A stretch of 64,000 bases of DNA from Bacillus sp. V3-13 (GCF_002860165.1 NZ_PGUZ01000042.1:62001-126000); one strand, 5' to 3'; positions 1-9,801 are shown, counted from the stretch's first letter. Notes: generated by a model not told the origin, from the sequence alone. Numbers and translations: made by a program.

Positions 1-277
1 GCCCGTACAAAGTCACTTCCGATTCGCCGGCCTGAAAAGACCTGCTGGACAGTAGCCCGGGAAGCCCGTATATATGGTCACCGTGAAGGTGGGTGACAAA
101 AATTTTTTCAATCCGTCGCGGTTTAATTGAAGTATGCAGAATTTGATGCTGGGTTGCTTCTCCACAATCAAACAGCCAGATCGATCCCCGCTCTTCCAAT
201 AGCTTCAAAGCTATTGACGTAACATTGCGCATCTTGGCCGGAACACCCGCTCCTGTGCCCAGAAAAAAAACATCCAT
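1..277 (-). CDS. rnz: Ribonuclease Z, N-terminal part (runs off the left edge)
   Basis: This is the amino-terminal 92 codons of tRNase Z, the zinc-dependent endonuclease that cleaves the 3' trailer from tRNA precursors lacking an encoded CCA. The visible protein begins [15 protein letters not shown] and contains [11 protein letters not shown] and the metal-binding motif THLHGDH, the hallmark of the metallo-beta-lactamase fold in this family. ATG at 277 was chosen because AGAAAGGAGTGAT lies just upstream. The remainder, including the exosite and C-terminal histidines, lies outside the window. It is divergent from zwf, the arrangement known for yqjK and zwf in Bacillus subtilis. Confidence 0.95.
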   Translation of the reverse strand, partial: MDVFFLGTGAGVPAKMRNVTSIALKLLEERGSIWLFDCGEATQHQILHTSIKPRRIEKIFVTHLHGDHIYGLPGLLSSRSFQAGESEVTLYG

Positions 278-709
278 CCGATCACTCCTTTCTAAACAGG
301 CTGTTCTGAAACCCGTGGTTAACACGCCAATCCTGTAACAGTAAATTCGCCCGTGGCCATCCATAAATTTACTATACGCTATGCCTTCTGGTTCATCAAC
401 ATTTCCCGCATGAGCTCTTAATCGTTTTTTGTTTATAACCGGGCAAGTCCGGGCAAAATAAACGCTTGCATAAGCAGATTCGTTGAAAAAATAACGGCCT
501 TCATAATACTCTATAAGCTAACGTTAAAAAATCTTTAACGCGTGCACTTTTTCGAGTGGATAGCATCGCATGATTGGAATAGAATAACTATAGCACTAAT
601 AATTTGCTAAATAGTTGAGAAACCGATAAAATTTTATACTTGTATAGGTCACTTGTTTCAAAAATGAATATGTACATAAATTTTTCAGGTAAAGAGAGGT
701 CCTTGAATC
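278..709. other. Divergent intergenic region between rnz and zwf
   Basis: This 432-base, AT-rich stretch has no convincing gene. It must carry the promoters of both rnz and zwf. A 7-bp inverted repeat, CGTTAAA-AAATC-TTTAACG, lies at 522-540; it has no adjacent T-run, so it looks more like a protein-binding site or weak hairpin than a terminator. TATACT at 635-640 could be a -10 element for zwf, but no -35 element at normal spacing is evident. Confidence 0.4.
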
Positions 710-2209
710 GTGAAACAGAACGAAAAACCAACTGCACTCATCATGATATTTGGTGCGACAGGAGATTTGGCAAAACGGAAATTATTCCCGTCTTTATATA
801 ATCTTTATAAAAAAGGCAAGCTGGAACGATTCGCCGTAATTGGCGTTGCAAGACGTCCTCTTACGAATGAAGATTTTCAAAAAAGCGTTGCGGACTCACT
901 GCAGGCATCCAGCGACGGCACGGAAAATCTTGACGACTTCACGTCCCGCTTTTATTACCACTCCCACGACGTGACCGATTCAAGCTCCTACCAGGCATTA
1001 AATAATATGGCAGGAGAATTGGATCAGCATTATTCGCTCGAAGGAAACCGGATTTTTTATCTGGCAATGGCTCCTGAATTTTTCGGAACAATTGCCGAGC
1101 ATTTAAAGCACGATGGGTTGACCGATGTTCCGGGCTTTAAGCGGCTTGTCATTGAAAAGCCGTTCGGGCATGATCTTGAATCCGCAAAAGAGCTGAACAA
1201 CCGGATTCGTACTGCCTTTAATGAGGACGAAGTGTATCGGATCGATCATTATCTCGGCAAGGAAATGGTGCAAAATATTGAAGTGATTCGCTTTGCCAAC
1301 GCGATTTTCGAACCGCTATGGAACAACCGTTTCATCTCCAACATTCAAGTAACTTCAAGCGAGACGCTCGGTGTCGAGGAACGGGGACGCTATTACGAAA
1401 AGAGCGGTGCACTGCGCGATATGGTTCAGAACCATATGCTGCAAATGGTTGCTTTGCTTGCGATGGAACCGCCGATCCGGTTAACGACAGATGAGATTCG
1501 CTCTGAAAAGGTCAAGGTTTTGCGGGCGTTGCGTCCTTTAGAAAGAGAAGAGGTCAACAACGCTTTTGTCCGCGGCCAGTATGGTGCAGGCCAAATCAAT
1601 GGCACACCAGTCCCTGCTTACCGGCAGGAGCCGATGGTTGATGAGAACTCAAATACAGAAACATTCGTGGCCGGAAAACTGTTAATCGATAATTTCCGCT
1701 GGGCCGGCGTTCCAATCTACATTCGGACAGGAAAACGGATGAAAGCAAAATCAACGAAGATTGTCATTCAATTCCAGGATGTGCCGATGAATTTATATTA
1801 TCATACGGAACAAACATTACATCCGAACCTGCTTGTTATTCACATCCAGCCGGAGGAAGGCATCACCATGCATTTAAATGCGAAAAAGTCAGGAAAGAAC
1901 ATGGAGGCGACCCAGGTTAAATTAAATTTCGCCAATAAGGACATTGACGGAATCAACACACCTGAAGCCTACGAAAAACTTCTTTATGATTGCATGCGCG
2001 GGGATGCAACAAACTTTACGCATTGGGATGAGGTTGCCCTGTCCTGGAATTTTGTTGATAAAATTTCCGAAGTATGGGAAAGCACAAAGGAAGAAAACTT
2101 CCCGAATTACGAATCTGGATCGATGGGTCCCGAAGCAGCAGACGAATTGCTTGCAAAAGATGGATTCTTCTGGTGGCCGGTTACGGATTTGGAAGTAGAA
2201 AATTGCTGA
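710..2209 (+). CDS. zwf: Glucose-6-phosphate 1-dehydrogenase
   Basis: This 499-residue enzyme oxidises glucose 6-phosphate to 6-phosphogluconolactone with NAD(P)+, the entry step of the oxidative pentose phosphate pathway in the cytoplasm. The N-terminal nucleotide-binding motif GATGDLAKRKL is at about residues 15-25. EKPFGHD and the active-site signature RIDHYLGKE (about residues 177-185) follow, with the catalytic His inside it. The length is normal for the family. The start is GTG at 710, placed by AAAGAGAGGT at 691-700; no nearby ATG is better positioned. The gene is convergent with the DUF1002 gene, and gndA, which acts two steps later, is the next metabolic gene, on the other strand. 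Confidence 0.97.
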   Translation: MKQNEKPTALIMIFGATGDLAKRKLFPSLYNLYKKGKLERFAVIGVARRPLTNEDFQKSVADSLQASSDGTENLDDFTSRFYYHSHDVTDSSSYQALNNMAGELDQHYSLEGNRIFYLAMAPEFFGTIAEHLKHDGLTDVPGFKRLVIEKPFGHDLESAKELNNRIRTAFNEDEVYRIDHYLGKEMVQNIEVIRFANAIFEPLWNNRFISNIQVTSSETLGVEERGRYYEKSGALRDMVQNHMLQMVALLAMEPPIRLTTDEIRSEKVKVLRALRPLEREEVNNAFVRGQYGAGQINGTPVPAYRQEPMVDENSNTETFVAGKLLIDNFRWAGVPIYIRTGKRMKAKSTKIVIQFQDVPMNLYYHTEQTLHPNLLVIHIQPEEGITMHLNAKKSGKNMEATQVKLNFANKDIDGINTPEAYEKLLYDCMRGDATNFTHWDEVALSWNFVDKISEVWESTKEENFPNYESGSMGPEAADELLAKDGFFWWPVTDLEVENC

Positions 2210-2215
2210 CAAATA

Positions 2216-2245
2216 CCCCCTGCAAAATATTGCAGGGGGCATTTT
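2216..2245 (+). terminator. Intrinsic terminator after zwf
   Basis: A 10-bp perfect stem, CCCCCTGCAA (2216-2225) pairing with TTGCAGGGGG (2230-2239), is followed by CATTTTAT. It lies 6 bases after the zwf stop and before the convergent DUF1002 stop, so it may serve both genes, though the T-rich tail is modest on both sides. Confidence 0.8.
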
Positions 2246-2267
2246 ATATCCCGATTCCTCTCAATCC

Positions 2268-3182
2268 TTATGAAAACAAGCCCTTAATGCTTTCGATCAA
2301 TTCTTTAAAGAAATTTGAAACTGATTGGAGAAAGCCTTCGTCACCAACTGCTTCATCTATCCTTTTTTGAATGTCACCCGTTAAATCCTCAAGCTGGTTG
2401 CGGACATTGTCAAAGTTAATATTCAAGTCGCGCATTCTATCAAACAGATCAATCAAAAGCTGCCTGTCTTCCGGACTTAAATTGATTTCAAGTGCCTTCA
2501 GCTTCTCATCAACAATTTGTTCAATTTCTTCTTTCGTTGCCGGATTTTGTTCGGCAATTTCCTTCTTGATCTCTGTCAGCAGCTCACTGACCTTGTCCTG
2601 GTCAAGTCCTTCCTTTTTGGCCAGGTCGGTAGCCAGATTTAATTCATCATTTGCAACCTCGGTGCGCTCCTGATCCAGTGGCGCACCCTCTCCCTGATCA
2701 TAAGCTTTATAAATGCCGACCAGGGCAGAATGGCCGCTCACCTTTACCGGTGAAGCAACATCGACAACCGCATCCTCAATCCCCGCGGTTAACAGAGCAT
2801 TTGAATACATTTCATCGGTTACTTCGGTAATGTTCTCCGGCGTCACCTGATTGATCACCAGGCCTTCCCCTGCATCTTTTCGCGTGATTTTAGCCGAAGA
2901 GTACATATTTGAATGGGGATCACCTTTTATATAATGGACAAGATCCTCACCGGTCACGGTGATTTCCTTCACTTTGCCCGGATCTGTCACTTCCAGCAAC
3001 TCGCGGACTTTTTCTTTTTGTGCTTCTGATAAGGCTTCACCGTAAACGACAACCGGCAGCCCGAATTTTTCATTAATGCTCTCTTCTTCTTTCGCGCTGT
3101 CAGCAAAGGCAGTACCGTTTACAGTAAACACTACTGATAATACAGCAGCAATCGCAAACCATTTTAAAAATCGTTTCAACAT
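2268..3182 (-). CDS. Secreted DUF1002 protein (YpuA-like)
   Basis: This 304-residue protein has an N-terminal signal peptide (hydrophobic stretch at about residues 7-27, likely cleavage near AFA-DS), so it is probably exported. The mature part begins with a segment typical of DUF1002 proteins (LPVVVYGEALSEAQKEKV). A conserved middle region follows (ITEVTDEMYSNALLTAGI, then VSGHSALVGIYKAY), and the C-terminal third is charged and helical. It resembles B. subtilis YpuA, whose function is unknown. The start is ATG at 3182 with AAAAGGAGAACAATCC upstream. It appears to be transcribed alone, between the zwf terminator and the gndA terminator. Nothing suggests a metabolic link to zwf or gndA. Confidence 0.85.
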   Translation of the reverse strand: MLKRFLKWFAIAAVLSVVFTVNGTAFADSAKEEESINEKFGLPVVVYGEALSEAQKEKVRELLEVTDPGKVKEITVTGEDLVHYIKGDPHSNMYSSAKITRKDAGEGLVINQVTPENITEVTDEMYSNALLTAGIEDAVVDVASPVKVSGHSALVGIYKAYDQGEGAPLDQERTEVANDELNLATDLAKKEGLDQDKVSELLTEIKKEIAEQNPATKEEIEQIVDEKLKALEINLSPEDRQLLIDLFDRMRDLNINFDNVRNQLEDLTGDIQKRIDEAVGDEGFLQSVSNFFKELIESIKGLFS

Positions 3183-3422
3183 GGATTGTTCTCCTTTTCT
3201 TTTTAAAAGAATTCTATTGTTATTGACTGTTTTTATCGGGGAAAAGTTTCATTTTTAATCAAAATGATCATTTCAGACCTATTATCCTTTCGCAACATTT
3301 CACAATAACCGTATACCCTGCTCCCGGCAATTGAAACCGCTGCTTGGCATTGGGCTTGTGTCAATACGTTACCAGCTGTCAGGTTTGGCATAAAATGATT
3401 ATGTCTGGTGCTGCGGATAGAA

Positions 3423-3460
3423 AAAAACAGTGCTCCCCATATAGAGGTGCACTGTTTTTG
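3423..3460 (-). terminator. Intrinsic terminator after gndA
   Basis: An 11-bp stem (AAAAACAGTGC on the left arm, GCACTGTTTTT on the right) with a 15-base loop lies immediately downstream of the gndA stop. Read on the minus strand, the stem ends in a T-run. Confidence 0.8.
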
Positions 3461-3462
3461 TT

Positions 3463-4872
3463 TTATTCCATCCACTCAGTGTGAAAAATTCCTTCTTTGT
3501 CAATTCTCTGGTACGTATGGGCACCGAAGTAATCGCGTTGCGCTTGAAGCAGGTTCGCCGGGAGCGTCTCCGTGCGGTAGCTGTCGTAGTAGGAAAGGGC
3601 AGCTGCGAATGACGGTACCGGAATTCCGTTTTGCACGGCCGAGCCGATGATTTCACGCAATGCCTTTTGGTAGCTTTCAACAATTTCCTTAAAATATGGG
3701 TCAAGAAGCAGGTTTTTCAGACCTGGATCGCGGTCATACGCTTCTTTGATTTTTTGCAGGAATTGGGCACGAATAATACATCCGCCGCGGAAAATCATCG
3801 CGATATCACCGTACTGAAGGTCCCAGCCATATTCTTCGGAAGCGGCACGCATTTGCGCAAAACCTTGGGCGTAAGAACAGATTTTGCTCATGTACAGCGC
3901 TTTGCGGACTGATTCAATAAAGGCTTCTTTGTCGCCGCTAAAAGCTTGAACCTCTGGCCCGTTTAAAATTTTGCTTGCATGAACGCGTTCTTCCTTCATT
4001 GCCGAAATAAACCGGGCAAATACGGACTCAGTAATGATCGGAAGCGGCACTCCCAAATCAAGCGCGCTTTGGCTCGTCCATTTGCCTGTGCCTTTTTGGC
4101 CTGCCGTATCGAGAATCACATCAACGAGCGGTTTGCCTGTTTCTTCATCGACTTTTGTGAAGATGTCCGCGGTAATTTCGATTAAATAGCTGTCAAGTTC
4201 ACCCTTATTCCAGTCGGCAAACACTTCATGCAGCTCGCGGGCATTTAAACCGAGCACATTTTTTAACAGGAAGTAGGATTCGGCGATTAATTGCATATCG
4301 CCATACTCGATTCCGTTGTGAACCATTTTGACGTAATGGCCGGCACCATCAGGACCAATATAGGTTGTACAAGGCTCGCCGTTTACTTTTGCAGAAATGT
4401 CTTCAAAGATCGGTGCGACGAGATCATACGCTTCCTTCTGGCCGCCAGGCATAATCGAAGGGCCCTTCAATGCACCTTCTTCGCCGCCGGAGACACCTGT
4501 TCCGATAAAATGGATGCCAAGCTCGCTCAGCTCTTTATTGCGGCGCTGTGTATCAGCGAAAAATGTATTTCCGCCATCGATGACAATATCGCCTTTTTCA
4601 AGGAGCGGCTTTAATTGCTCAATCGTTGCGTCGGTTGGTCCGCCCGCTTTCACCATCAGCAAAATTTTACGGGGAGTCTCAAGGGATTGAACGAATTCTT
4701 CCATTGAATATGTACCAACAATGTTTCTTCCCTTTGTTTCCTCGAGCATCTCGTCTGTTTTTTCACGGGAGCGGTTATAAACGGAGACTGTATAGCCCCT
4801 GCTCTCGATATTCATGGCGAGGTTTTTTCCCATTACCGCCAAACCGATGACACCGATTTGTTGTTTTGTCAT
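3463..4872 (-). CDS. gndA: 6-phosphogluconate dehydrogenase, decarboxylating
   Basis: This enzyme converts 6-phosphogluconate to ribulose 5-phosphate and CO2, reducing NAD(P)+. The 469-residue protein starts [19 protein letters not shown], with a Rossmann motif. It carries the substrate-binding run [20 protein letters not shown] and the catalytic region [14 protein letters not shown]. The frame is open to a GTG at 4914, but ATG at 4872 is preferred: AGAAGGGACG lies upstream, the Rossmann fold begins at once, and the length matches B. subtilis GndA. It is a single-gene unit bounded by a terminator. The gap to dinB (142 bases) shows nothing else that I recognise. Confidence 0.95.
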   Translation of the reverse strand: MTKQQIGVIGLAVMGKNLAMNIESRGYTVSVYNRSREKTDEMLEETKGRNIVGTYSMEEFVQSLETPRKILLMVKAGGPTDATIEQLKPLLEKGDIVIDGGNTFFADTQRRNKELSELGIHFIGTGVSGGEEGALKGPSIMPGGQKEAYDLVAPIFEDISAKVNGEPCTTYIGPDGAGHYVKMVHNGIEYGDMQLIAESYFLLKNVLGLNARELHEVFADWNKGELDSYLIEITADIFTKVDEETGKPLVDVILDTAGQKGTGKWTSQSALDLGVPLPIITESVFARFISAMKEERVHASKILNGPEVQAFSGDKEAFIESVRKALYMSKICSYAQGFAQMRAASEEYGWDLQYGDIAMIFRGGCIIRAQFLQKIKEAYDRDPGLKNLLLDPYFKEIVESYQKALREIIGSAVQNGIPVPSFAAALSYYDSYRTETLPANLLQAQRDYFGAHTYQRIDKEGIFHTEWME

Positions 4873-5056
4873 ATGAAAAACGTCCCTTCTACACCTAAAT
4901 ATGTATTGAATCACACATTAACTGCCAGTAACTGCAGTGTGCTTCATATAGAATAACCCACTTAACTTTAGCAAGTTTCAATTTGAGATGCAACTAAACA
5001 ACCCTGCAATCTTAATTTAAACGTTTACAGGCAAATTCATCCGAGCTGCGGCTGTA

Positions 5057-6334
5057 TTATTCAGGTTTTTTATCCGGAAATGTCTGCAAAAAATCTTTAT
5101 TGAAGCTTGTATCCGTGCCGACTTTCGGGTTTTGCCGGTCCTTTTCTGCCAGTGAACCTGCATGTTCGATGATATGTTTGCCGTACTTCTCCCTCAGCTT
5201 TTCGACTGTTTGAAAAAGGGGCTCTTTTTTCGCATCTTCCTCAAACGAGAACAGGTCGAGCTGCTTGATGGCCTGTCCCTTTTCCTGAAGGTCTGTCCCG
5301 GTTACTCCCAAAAGCCTGACCGGGTCACCGTTCCAATGCTTTAAAAAAAGCTGCGCGGCAGCAGAATGGATTTCCTCTTTGCGGCTGACCGGATTATCGA
5401 GCTTTTTGCTTCGCGTAATCGTTTTTCTGTCCTTATACCGGATTGTCACGGCAATGTTGGTCGCGACAACCTGCTTTCTATTGAGCCTGATTGCCACTTT
5501 TTCGGAAAGGCCTTCAAGAACATGAAGAAGAGCCTGTTGATTGGCGACATCCTTTGGAAGGGTCGTTGAATTGCCGACGCTTTTAAAATCGGACACAGCT
5601 TCAGGATCAACGGGCCTGCGGTCTTCGCCGTTGGCACGTTCTTTTAGCCTGGCTCCGTTAATGCCGAGGTGCTTCTTCAAAGTGATATTATCAGCGCCCG
5701 CGAGATCGCCGATTGTGTGAATGCCAATCGCCGCCAGTTTTTCAGCCGTCTTTTTGCCGATCCCATACATTTGTCCGGCAGGCAGCGGCCAGAGGATTTT
5801 AGGAACATCACGCTTTCTTAAAATCGTGATCCCCATCGGTTTTTTCATGTCAGAGGCCATTTTGGCAAGAAATTTATTTGGCGCAATCCCGATGCTGCAG
5901 GGCAAGTCAAGCTGTTCGTAAATCCTGTTTTGGATCGTTTTGGCGATCTCGGGCGGTTCGCCATATTCATAGCTTTCTGTTATATCCATATATCCTTCAT
6001 CGATCGAAACCGGCTCGACAAGGTCGGAAAATTGCCCCAGGATCTCAAACATTCCGATTGAAGCGGCCCGATATCTTTCAAAGTTGGGCTTTTTTACAAT
6101 CAGCTGGGGACAAAGCTTGCGGGCTTCCCATAAGGTCATCGTTGTTTTAACGCCGAATTTCCTTGCCTCATAGCTGCAAGTGACAATAATGCCGCGCCGT
6201 TCTTCCACATTGCCGGCAATCGCAAGCGGCTTCCCCTTCAATGATGGATCGTAGGCCATCTCGACAGAAGCATAGAAACTGTTCATATCTACGTGCAAAA
6301 TGACTCGGCCCTTTTTTGGATACATCTCTTTCAT
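5057..6334 (-). CDS. dinB: Y-family DNA polymerase IV
   Basis: This is an error-prone translesion polymerase, corresponding to YqjH/PolY1 at this locus in B. subtilis. Catalytic carboxylates are in VDMNSFYASVE near the N-terminus and in SIDEGYMD (the SxDE motif of the family). Helix-hairpin-helix and little-finger regions follow. A sliding-clamp-binding pentapeptide, QLDLF, is near the C-terminus. The open frame extends to 6385, but the ATG at 6334 (MKEMYPKKGRVILHVDMNSF) has AGGGAAGTG upstream, whereas 6385 has no ribosome binding site. The product is then 425 residues, with a tail of about 45 residues after the clamp motif. Confidence 0.92.
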   Translation of the reverse strand: MKEMYPKKGRVILHVDMNSFYASVEMAYDPSLKGKPLAIAGNVEERRGIIVTCSYEARKFGVKTTMTLWEARKLCPQLIVKKPNFERYRAASIGMFEILGQFSDLVEPVSIDEGYMDITESYEYGEPPEIAKTIQNRIYEQLDLPCSIGIAPNKFLAKMASDMKKPMGITILRKRDVPKILWPLPAGQMYGIGKKTAEKLAAIGIHTIGDLAGADNITLKKHLGINGARLKERANGEDRRPVDPEAVSDFKSVGNSTTLPKDVANQQALLHVLEGLSEKVAIRLNRKQVVATNIAVTIRYKDRKTITRSKKLDNPVSRKEEIHSAAAQLFLKHWNGDPVRLLGVTGTDLQEKGQAIKQLDLFSFEEDAKKEPLFQTVEKLREKYGKHIIEHAGSLAEKDRQNPKVGTDTSFNKDFLQTFPDKKPE

Positions 6335-6423
6335 GCCGGCACTTCCCTGATTTTCGGATTCTGTCTTTATTTTACCAGAAATCATTCACAAACACACGTT
6401 CCCGGCCAGGGTTTTTTACACCA

Positions 6424-6453
6424 GAAAAAAACAGCCCTATTGCGAGCTGTTTC
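6424..6453 (-). terminator. Intrinsic terminator after the CheW-domain gene
   Basis: On the minus strand AAACAGC and GCTGTTT form a 7-bp stem with a 10-base loop, followed by a run of seven T residues. It lies directly after the stop at 6459. Confidence 0.75.
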
Positions 6454-6458
6454 CTGCC

Positions 6459-6935
6459 TTAATTTGTTTGCACTTGATCCTCCATATGTTCGCGAATCTC
6501 TTTTATCCCTTCAAGTGACTGGACAAGAATGGACGGATCGATAACCGTAATCAGGCGCTGATCAAGATTGGCGACACCGGTAAAGTAAGTTGTCTTTTGG
6601 CAGGCGATTAAACCGATCTGCTTGAGAGCATCGGACGGGATATCGAGAATTTCTTTCGCGTCTTTTACAAGCACGCCAAGAGCCAGATCATCCGTTTGCA
6701 GGACAATTAATCTTGTTTGCTCATTGATCTCCAAAAAGCGGTTATACAAAATATTTTCAAAGTCTATGACAGGAATTAATTCTCCTCTTACCTTCACAAT
6801 CCCTTTCACATATTCCGGAAGGTGGGGAATCGGCGTTGCCCCCTCCATTTTTTCGATGGAGATCACATTTTCGATTGGAATCGCATAATCTTCACTTCCC
6901 ACCTGGAACACTACTACTTTTTTGATCTCACTCAC
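6459..6935 (-). CDS. Stand-alone CheW-domain protein
   Basis: This 158-residue protein consists of one CheW domain, the SH3-like adaptor that joins the CheA kinase to chemoreceptors at the membrane. Family features are VFQVGSEDYAIPIENVISIE, IPHLPEYVKGIVKVRGELIPVID, LIVLQTDDLALGVLVKDAKEI and a final VIDPSIL. GTG at 6935 (protein MSEIKKVVVF) was chosen because AAAGGGGG lies 7 bases ahead; upstream ATG at 6941 would be too close to that site. It is monocistronic, with no chemotaxis gene nearby. It could be a second CheW or a CheV-like input adaptor lacking a receiver domain; the sequence does not decide. Confidence 0.88.
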   Translation of the reverse strand: MSEIKKVVVFQVGSEDYAIPIENVISIEKMEGATPIPHLPEYVKGIVKVRGELIPVIDFENILYNRFLEINEQTRLIVLQTDDLALGVLVKDAKEILDIPSDALKQIGLIACQKTTYFTGVANLDQRLITVIDPSILVQSLEGIKEIREHMEDQVQTN

Positions 6936-7033
6936 GGTCATTCCCCCTTTATGTAAACACACCAATTTTTACCTACTTTCATATTACAAATTTCCTGGGT
7001 CATTTGTCTATAGGGAAATAGGATTTTTAATAT

Positions 7034-7060
7034 GAAAAAGGGAACCATAATGGCTCCCTC
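7034..7060 (-). terminator. Intrinsic terminator after the M20 peptidase gene
   Basis: On the minus strand GGGAGCC-ATTAT-GGTTCCC forms a 7-bp stem with one G-U pair, followed by TTTTTC. It is 7 bases past the stop. Confidence 0.75.
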
Positions 7061-7066
7061 ATTAAC

Positions 7067-8188
7067 CTAAGCTTCAGTTACTTCCACGATAATGGCAATC
7101 ACCATTTCCGCAAGCCTGTTTAACTCTTCAATCGGCATCCGCTCGTTTGTGGTATGGATTTCCTCATAGCCGACAGCAAGATTGACCGTTGGAATGCCGA
7201 AACCGGCGATCACGTTGGCATCGCTGCCGCCCCCGCTTTTTTGGAGTTCACAGCTGCGGCCGATTTTGGCGGCTGCTTTTTTGGCTATTTCAACAACATG
7301 GTCTCCTTCACCATACTTGAAGCCGGGATACATCACCTGGATATCAACATCCGCTTTTCCGCCGAGTTCTTCGGCTGCTGCTTCAAAAGCTTCCTTCATC
7401 TTGCCGACCTGGACTTCCATTTTTTCCGGGATAAGCGAGCGGGCTTCCGCTAATATATCGACCCTGTCGCAAACAATATTTGTCTGGGTCCCGCCTTCAA
7501 AGCGGCCGATATTGGCCGTTGTTTCTTCATCAATTCTGCCAAGCGGCATTCTTGAGACCGCTTTGGCCGCAATCGTGATCGCGGAGACACCCTTCTCGGG
7601 GGCAACACCGGCATGGGCCGTTTTGCCGTGGATAACCGCTGCCACTTTCGCCTGGGTAGGAGCTGCAACAACAACGTTTCCAACCTTGCCGTCGCTGTCC
7701 AGCGCAAAGCCGTATTTCGCTTTTAGCAAGGAAGCATCAAGCGCTTTGGCACCAACGAGGCCAGATTCTTCCCCAACGGTAATAATAAATTGAATCGTCC
7801 CATGGGGAAGGTTTTGCTCTTTCAAGACACGGACCGTTTCAAGCATCACTGCGAGCCCCGCTTTATCATCGGCCCCGAGAATCGTCGTTCCGTCGGTCAC
7901 GACATAACCGTCTTTAATGGCAGGCTTTACTCCTTTGGCAGGGACAACGGTGTCCATATGGGATGTAAAATAAATCGTGTCAACACCATCTTTAGTGCCG
8001 CCCAGGGTACAAATAAGATTTCCGGCACCATGACCTGTTTGAGCGGTTGTATCGTCTTCGTAAACTTCTACGCCCAAATCTGTGAATTTCTGCTTTAAAA
8101 CTTTAGCAATTTCAGTTTCATATTTTGTTTCTGAATCGATTTGCACTAACTCAAGAAATTCGTTTAATAGACGCTCCTGATTGATCAT
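7067..8188 (-). CDS. M20-family peptidase, PepT/YqjE-like
   Basis: This is a 373-residue two-zinc aminopeptidase or tripeptidase-like hydrolase of the M20 family, probably cytoplasmic because it has no signal peptide. Metal ligands can be placed at His77 and Asp79 (TSHMDTV), Asp107 or 108 (LGADDKAG), Glu140/141 (VGEESG, which also supplies the general base), Asp164 and a late His in EEIHTTNE. A dimerisation domain with the conserved HGKTAHAG lies between. It matches yqjE of B. subtilis in position. Peptide specificity cannot be read from sequence. ATG at 8188 follows a GGGGGTAATC ribosome binding site. Confidence 0.9.
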   Translation of the reverse strand: MINQERLLNEFLELVQIDSETKYETEIAKVLKQKFTDLGVEVYEDDTTAQTGHGAGNLICTLGGTKDGVDTIYFTSHMDTVVPAKGVKPAIKDGYVVTDGTTILGADDKAGLAVMLETVRVLKEQNLPHGTIQFIITVGEESGLVGAKALDASLLKAKYGFALDSDGKVGNVVVAAPTQAKVAAVIHGKTAHAGVAPEKGVSAITIAAKAVSRMPLGRIDEETTANIGRFEGGTQTNIVCDRVDILAEARSLIPEKMEVQVGKMKEAFEAAAEELGGKADVDIQVMYPGFKYGEGDHVVEIAKKAAAKIGRSCELQKSGGGSDANVIAGFGIPTVNLAVGYEEIHTTNERMPIEELNRLAEMVIAIIVEVTEA

Positions 8189-8250
8189 TTGATTACCCCC
8201 TGTTATGTACTCACTATGCTAGTATACCTTTTACCATATTCATCTAGCAA

Positions 8251-9801
8251 TTAAAGAGGGATGTTGCCGTGCTTTTTCAGAGGACGGGTTTCTTTCTTAT
8301 TCCGCATCATTTCAAGAGCCTCGACGAGCTTAATTCTCGTTTCTCTAGGGTCGATCACATCATCGACCATGCCCCTGCTTGCGGCGACATATGGGTTGGC
8401 AAATTTCTCCCGGTATTCTTCGATTTTTTGCGCCCTTGTCGCTTCAGGGTCGGCACTGTTTTGGATTTCGCGGGCAAAGATGATATTGGCTGCCCCCTGC
8501 GGACCCATCACGGCAATTTCTGCATTTGGCCAGGCAAAAACAAGATCGGCACCGATCGATTTGCTGTTTAAGGCAACATACGCCCCTCCGTATGCTTTTC
8601 TCAAAATTACCGTCAGCTTCGGAACCGTCGCTTCTGAATAAGCGTATAAAATTTTTGCCCCGTGGCGGATAATACCGCCATGCTCCTGCTTAATGCCCGG
8701 GAAAAAACCGGTTACGTCTTCAAAAGTGATAATCGGTATATTGAACGAATCGCAAAAACGGATAAACCTTGCCGCTTTATCTGAACTATCAATATCAAGG
8801 CCGCCTGCCATTACTTTTGGCTGGTTGCAAACAAGCCCGACGACTTCCCCTTTGATTCGGGCAAGCCCGACGACAATATTTTTCGCAAAGTCCTTATGTA
8901 CTTCCAAAAATGAATCCTGATCAACAACTTGTTCAACCACAAGCCTGACATCGTACGGCCTGACCGCATCAAAAGGAATCAGATCGGTTAAATCAGGGCG
9001 ATAATCATCGCGATCATCCACTTCCGTACGAGGCGGTTTTTCTTCATTATTTTGTGGCAAGTAGCTTAACAGCTCACGAACTTGCTCAATCACTTCCTGC
9101 TCTGTCCTGCCCCGAAAATGCGCATTTCCGCTAATCGCATTATGCACTTTGGCACCGCCAAGATCTTCGGAGGAAATCCTTTCTCCCGTAACCGTTTCAA
9201 TGACTTTCGGTCCGGTGATGAACATTTGGCTCGTTTGCTCGACCATAAATACAAAGTCGGTAATCGCCGGGGAATAAACCGCCCCGCCGGCACATGGACC
9301 GAGGATCACCGATATTTGCGGAATCACCCCGGAGTAAATGGCATTTCGGTAAAATATCTGGCCATAGCCATCCAGTGAGACAACGCCTTCCTGGATTCTC
9401 GCGCCTCCGGAATCATTTAAGCCGATAAAAGGCGCTCCATTTTTCGCAGCCAAATCCATCACGCTGGCGATTTTATTGGCATGCATTTCTCCCAGGGCGC
9501 CGCCAAAAACGGTAAAATCCTGAGAAAATAAATAAATCGGGCGGCCATTGACCTTGCCGTACCCTGTCACCACTCCGTCTCCCGGTCCTTTTTGTTTATC
9601 GAGCCCAAAATCTGTCGAGCGGTGTTCAATAAATGGATTTAGTTCAACAAACGTTCCGGGATCAACGAGCAATTCAATTCTCTCTCTTGCCGTCAGCTTC
9701 CCTTTCTCATGCTGTTTTTCAATCCGTTCGTCTCCCCCGCCCATTTCTACCTCACGGCGGCGGTCATACAGCTCATTTATCTTGTCATAAATGTCCGCCA
9801 T
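8251..9801 (-). CDS. Acyl-CoA carboxylase beta subunit (propionyl-CoA carboxylase / methylmalonyl-CoA decarboxylase type)
   Basis: This 516-residue carboxyltransferase moves CO2 between carboxybiotin and an acyl-CoA, most likely propionyl-CoA. Both crotonase-like halves are present: the first has FSQDFTVFGGALGE and GLNDSGGARIQEGV, the second FEDVTGFFPG and RKAYGGAYVALNSK. It corresponds to yqjD of B. subtilis. The start overlaps the epimerase gene by 17 bases, so the two are probably translationally coupled. Its biotin-bearing and biotin-carboxylase partners are not adjacent; AccB and AccC at 50-52 kb, or proteins elsewhere, could supply them. The pairing with the epimerase argues for production of (S)-methylmalonyl-CoA. 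Confidence 0.92.
   Translation of the reverse strand: MADIYDKINELYDRRREVEMGGGDERIEKQHEKGKLTARERIELLVDPGTFVELNPFIEHRSTDFGLDKQKGPGDGVVTGYGKVNGRPIYLFSQDFTVFGGALGEMHANKIASVMDLAAKNGAPFIGLNDSGGARIQEGVVSLDGYGQIFYRNAIYSGVIPQISVILGPCAGGAVYSPAITDFVFMVEQTSQMFITGPKVIETVTGERISSEDLGGAKVHNAISGNAHFRGRTEQEVIEQVRELLSYLPQNNEEKPPRTEVDDRDDYRPDLTDLIPFDAVRPYDVRLVVEQVVDQDSFLEVHKDFAKNIVVGLARIKGEVVGLVCNQPKVMAGGLDIDSSDKAARFIRFCDSFNIPIITFEDVTGFFPGIKQEHGGIIRHGAKILYAYSEATVPKLTVILRKAYGGAYVALNSKSIGADLVFAWPNAEIAVMGPQGAANIIFAREIQNSADPEATRAQKIEEYREKFANPYVAASRGMVDDVIDPRETRIKLVEALEMMRNKKETRPLKKHGNIPL

Noticed and set aside
3233-3475. 80-codon minus-strand frame between the DUF1002 gene and gndA
   Set aside because: It overlaps the gndA terminator and lacks a ribosome site.
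7182-7793. 203-codon plus-strand open frame opposite the M20 peptidase gene
   Set aside because: The peptidase on the other strand is complete with all metal ligands; the antisense frame has no ribosome site or recognisable domain.
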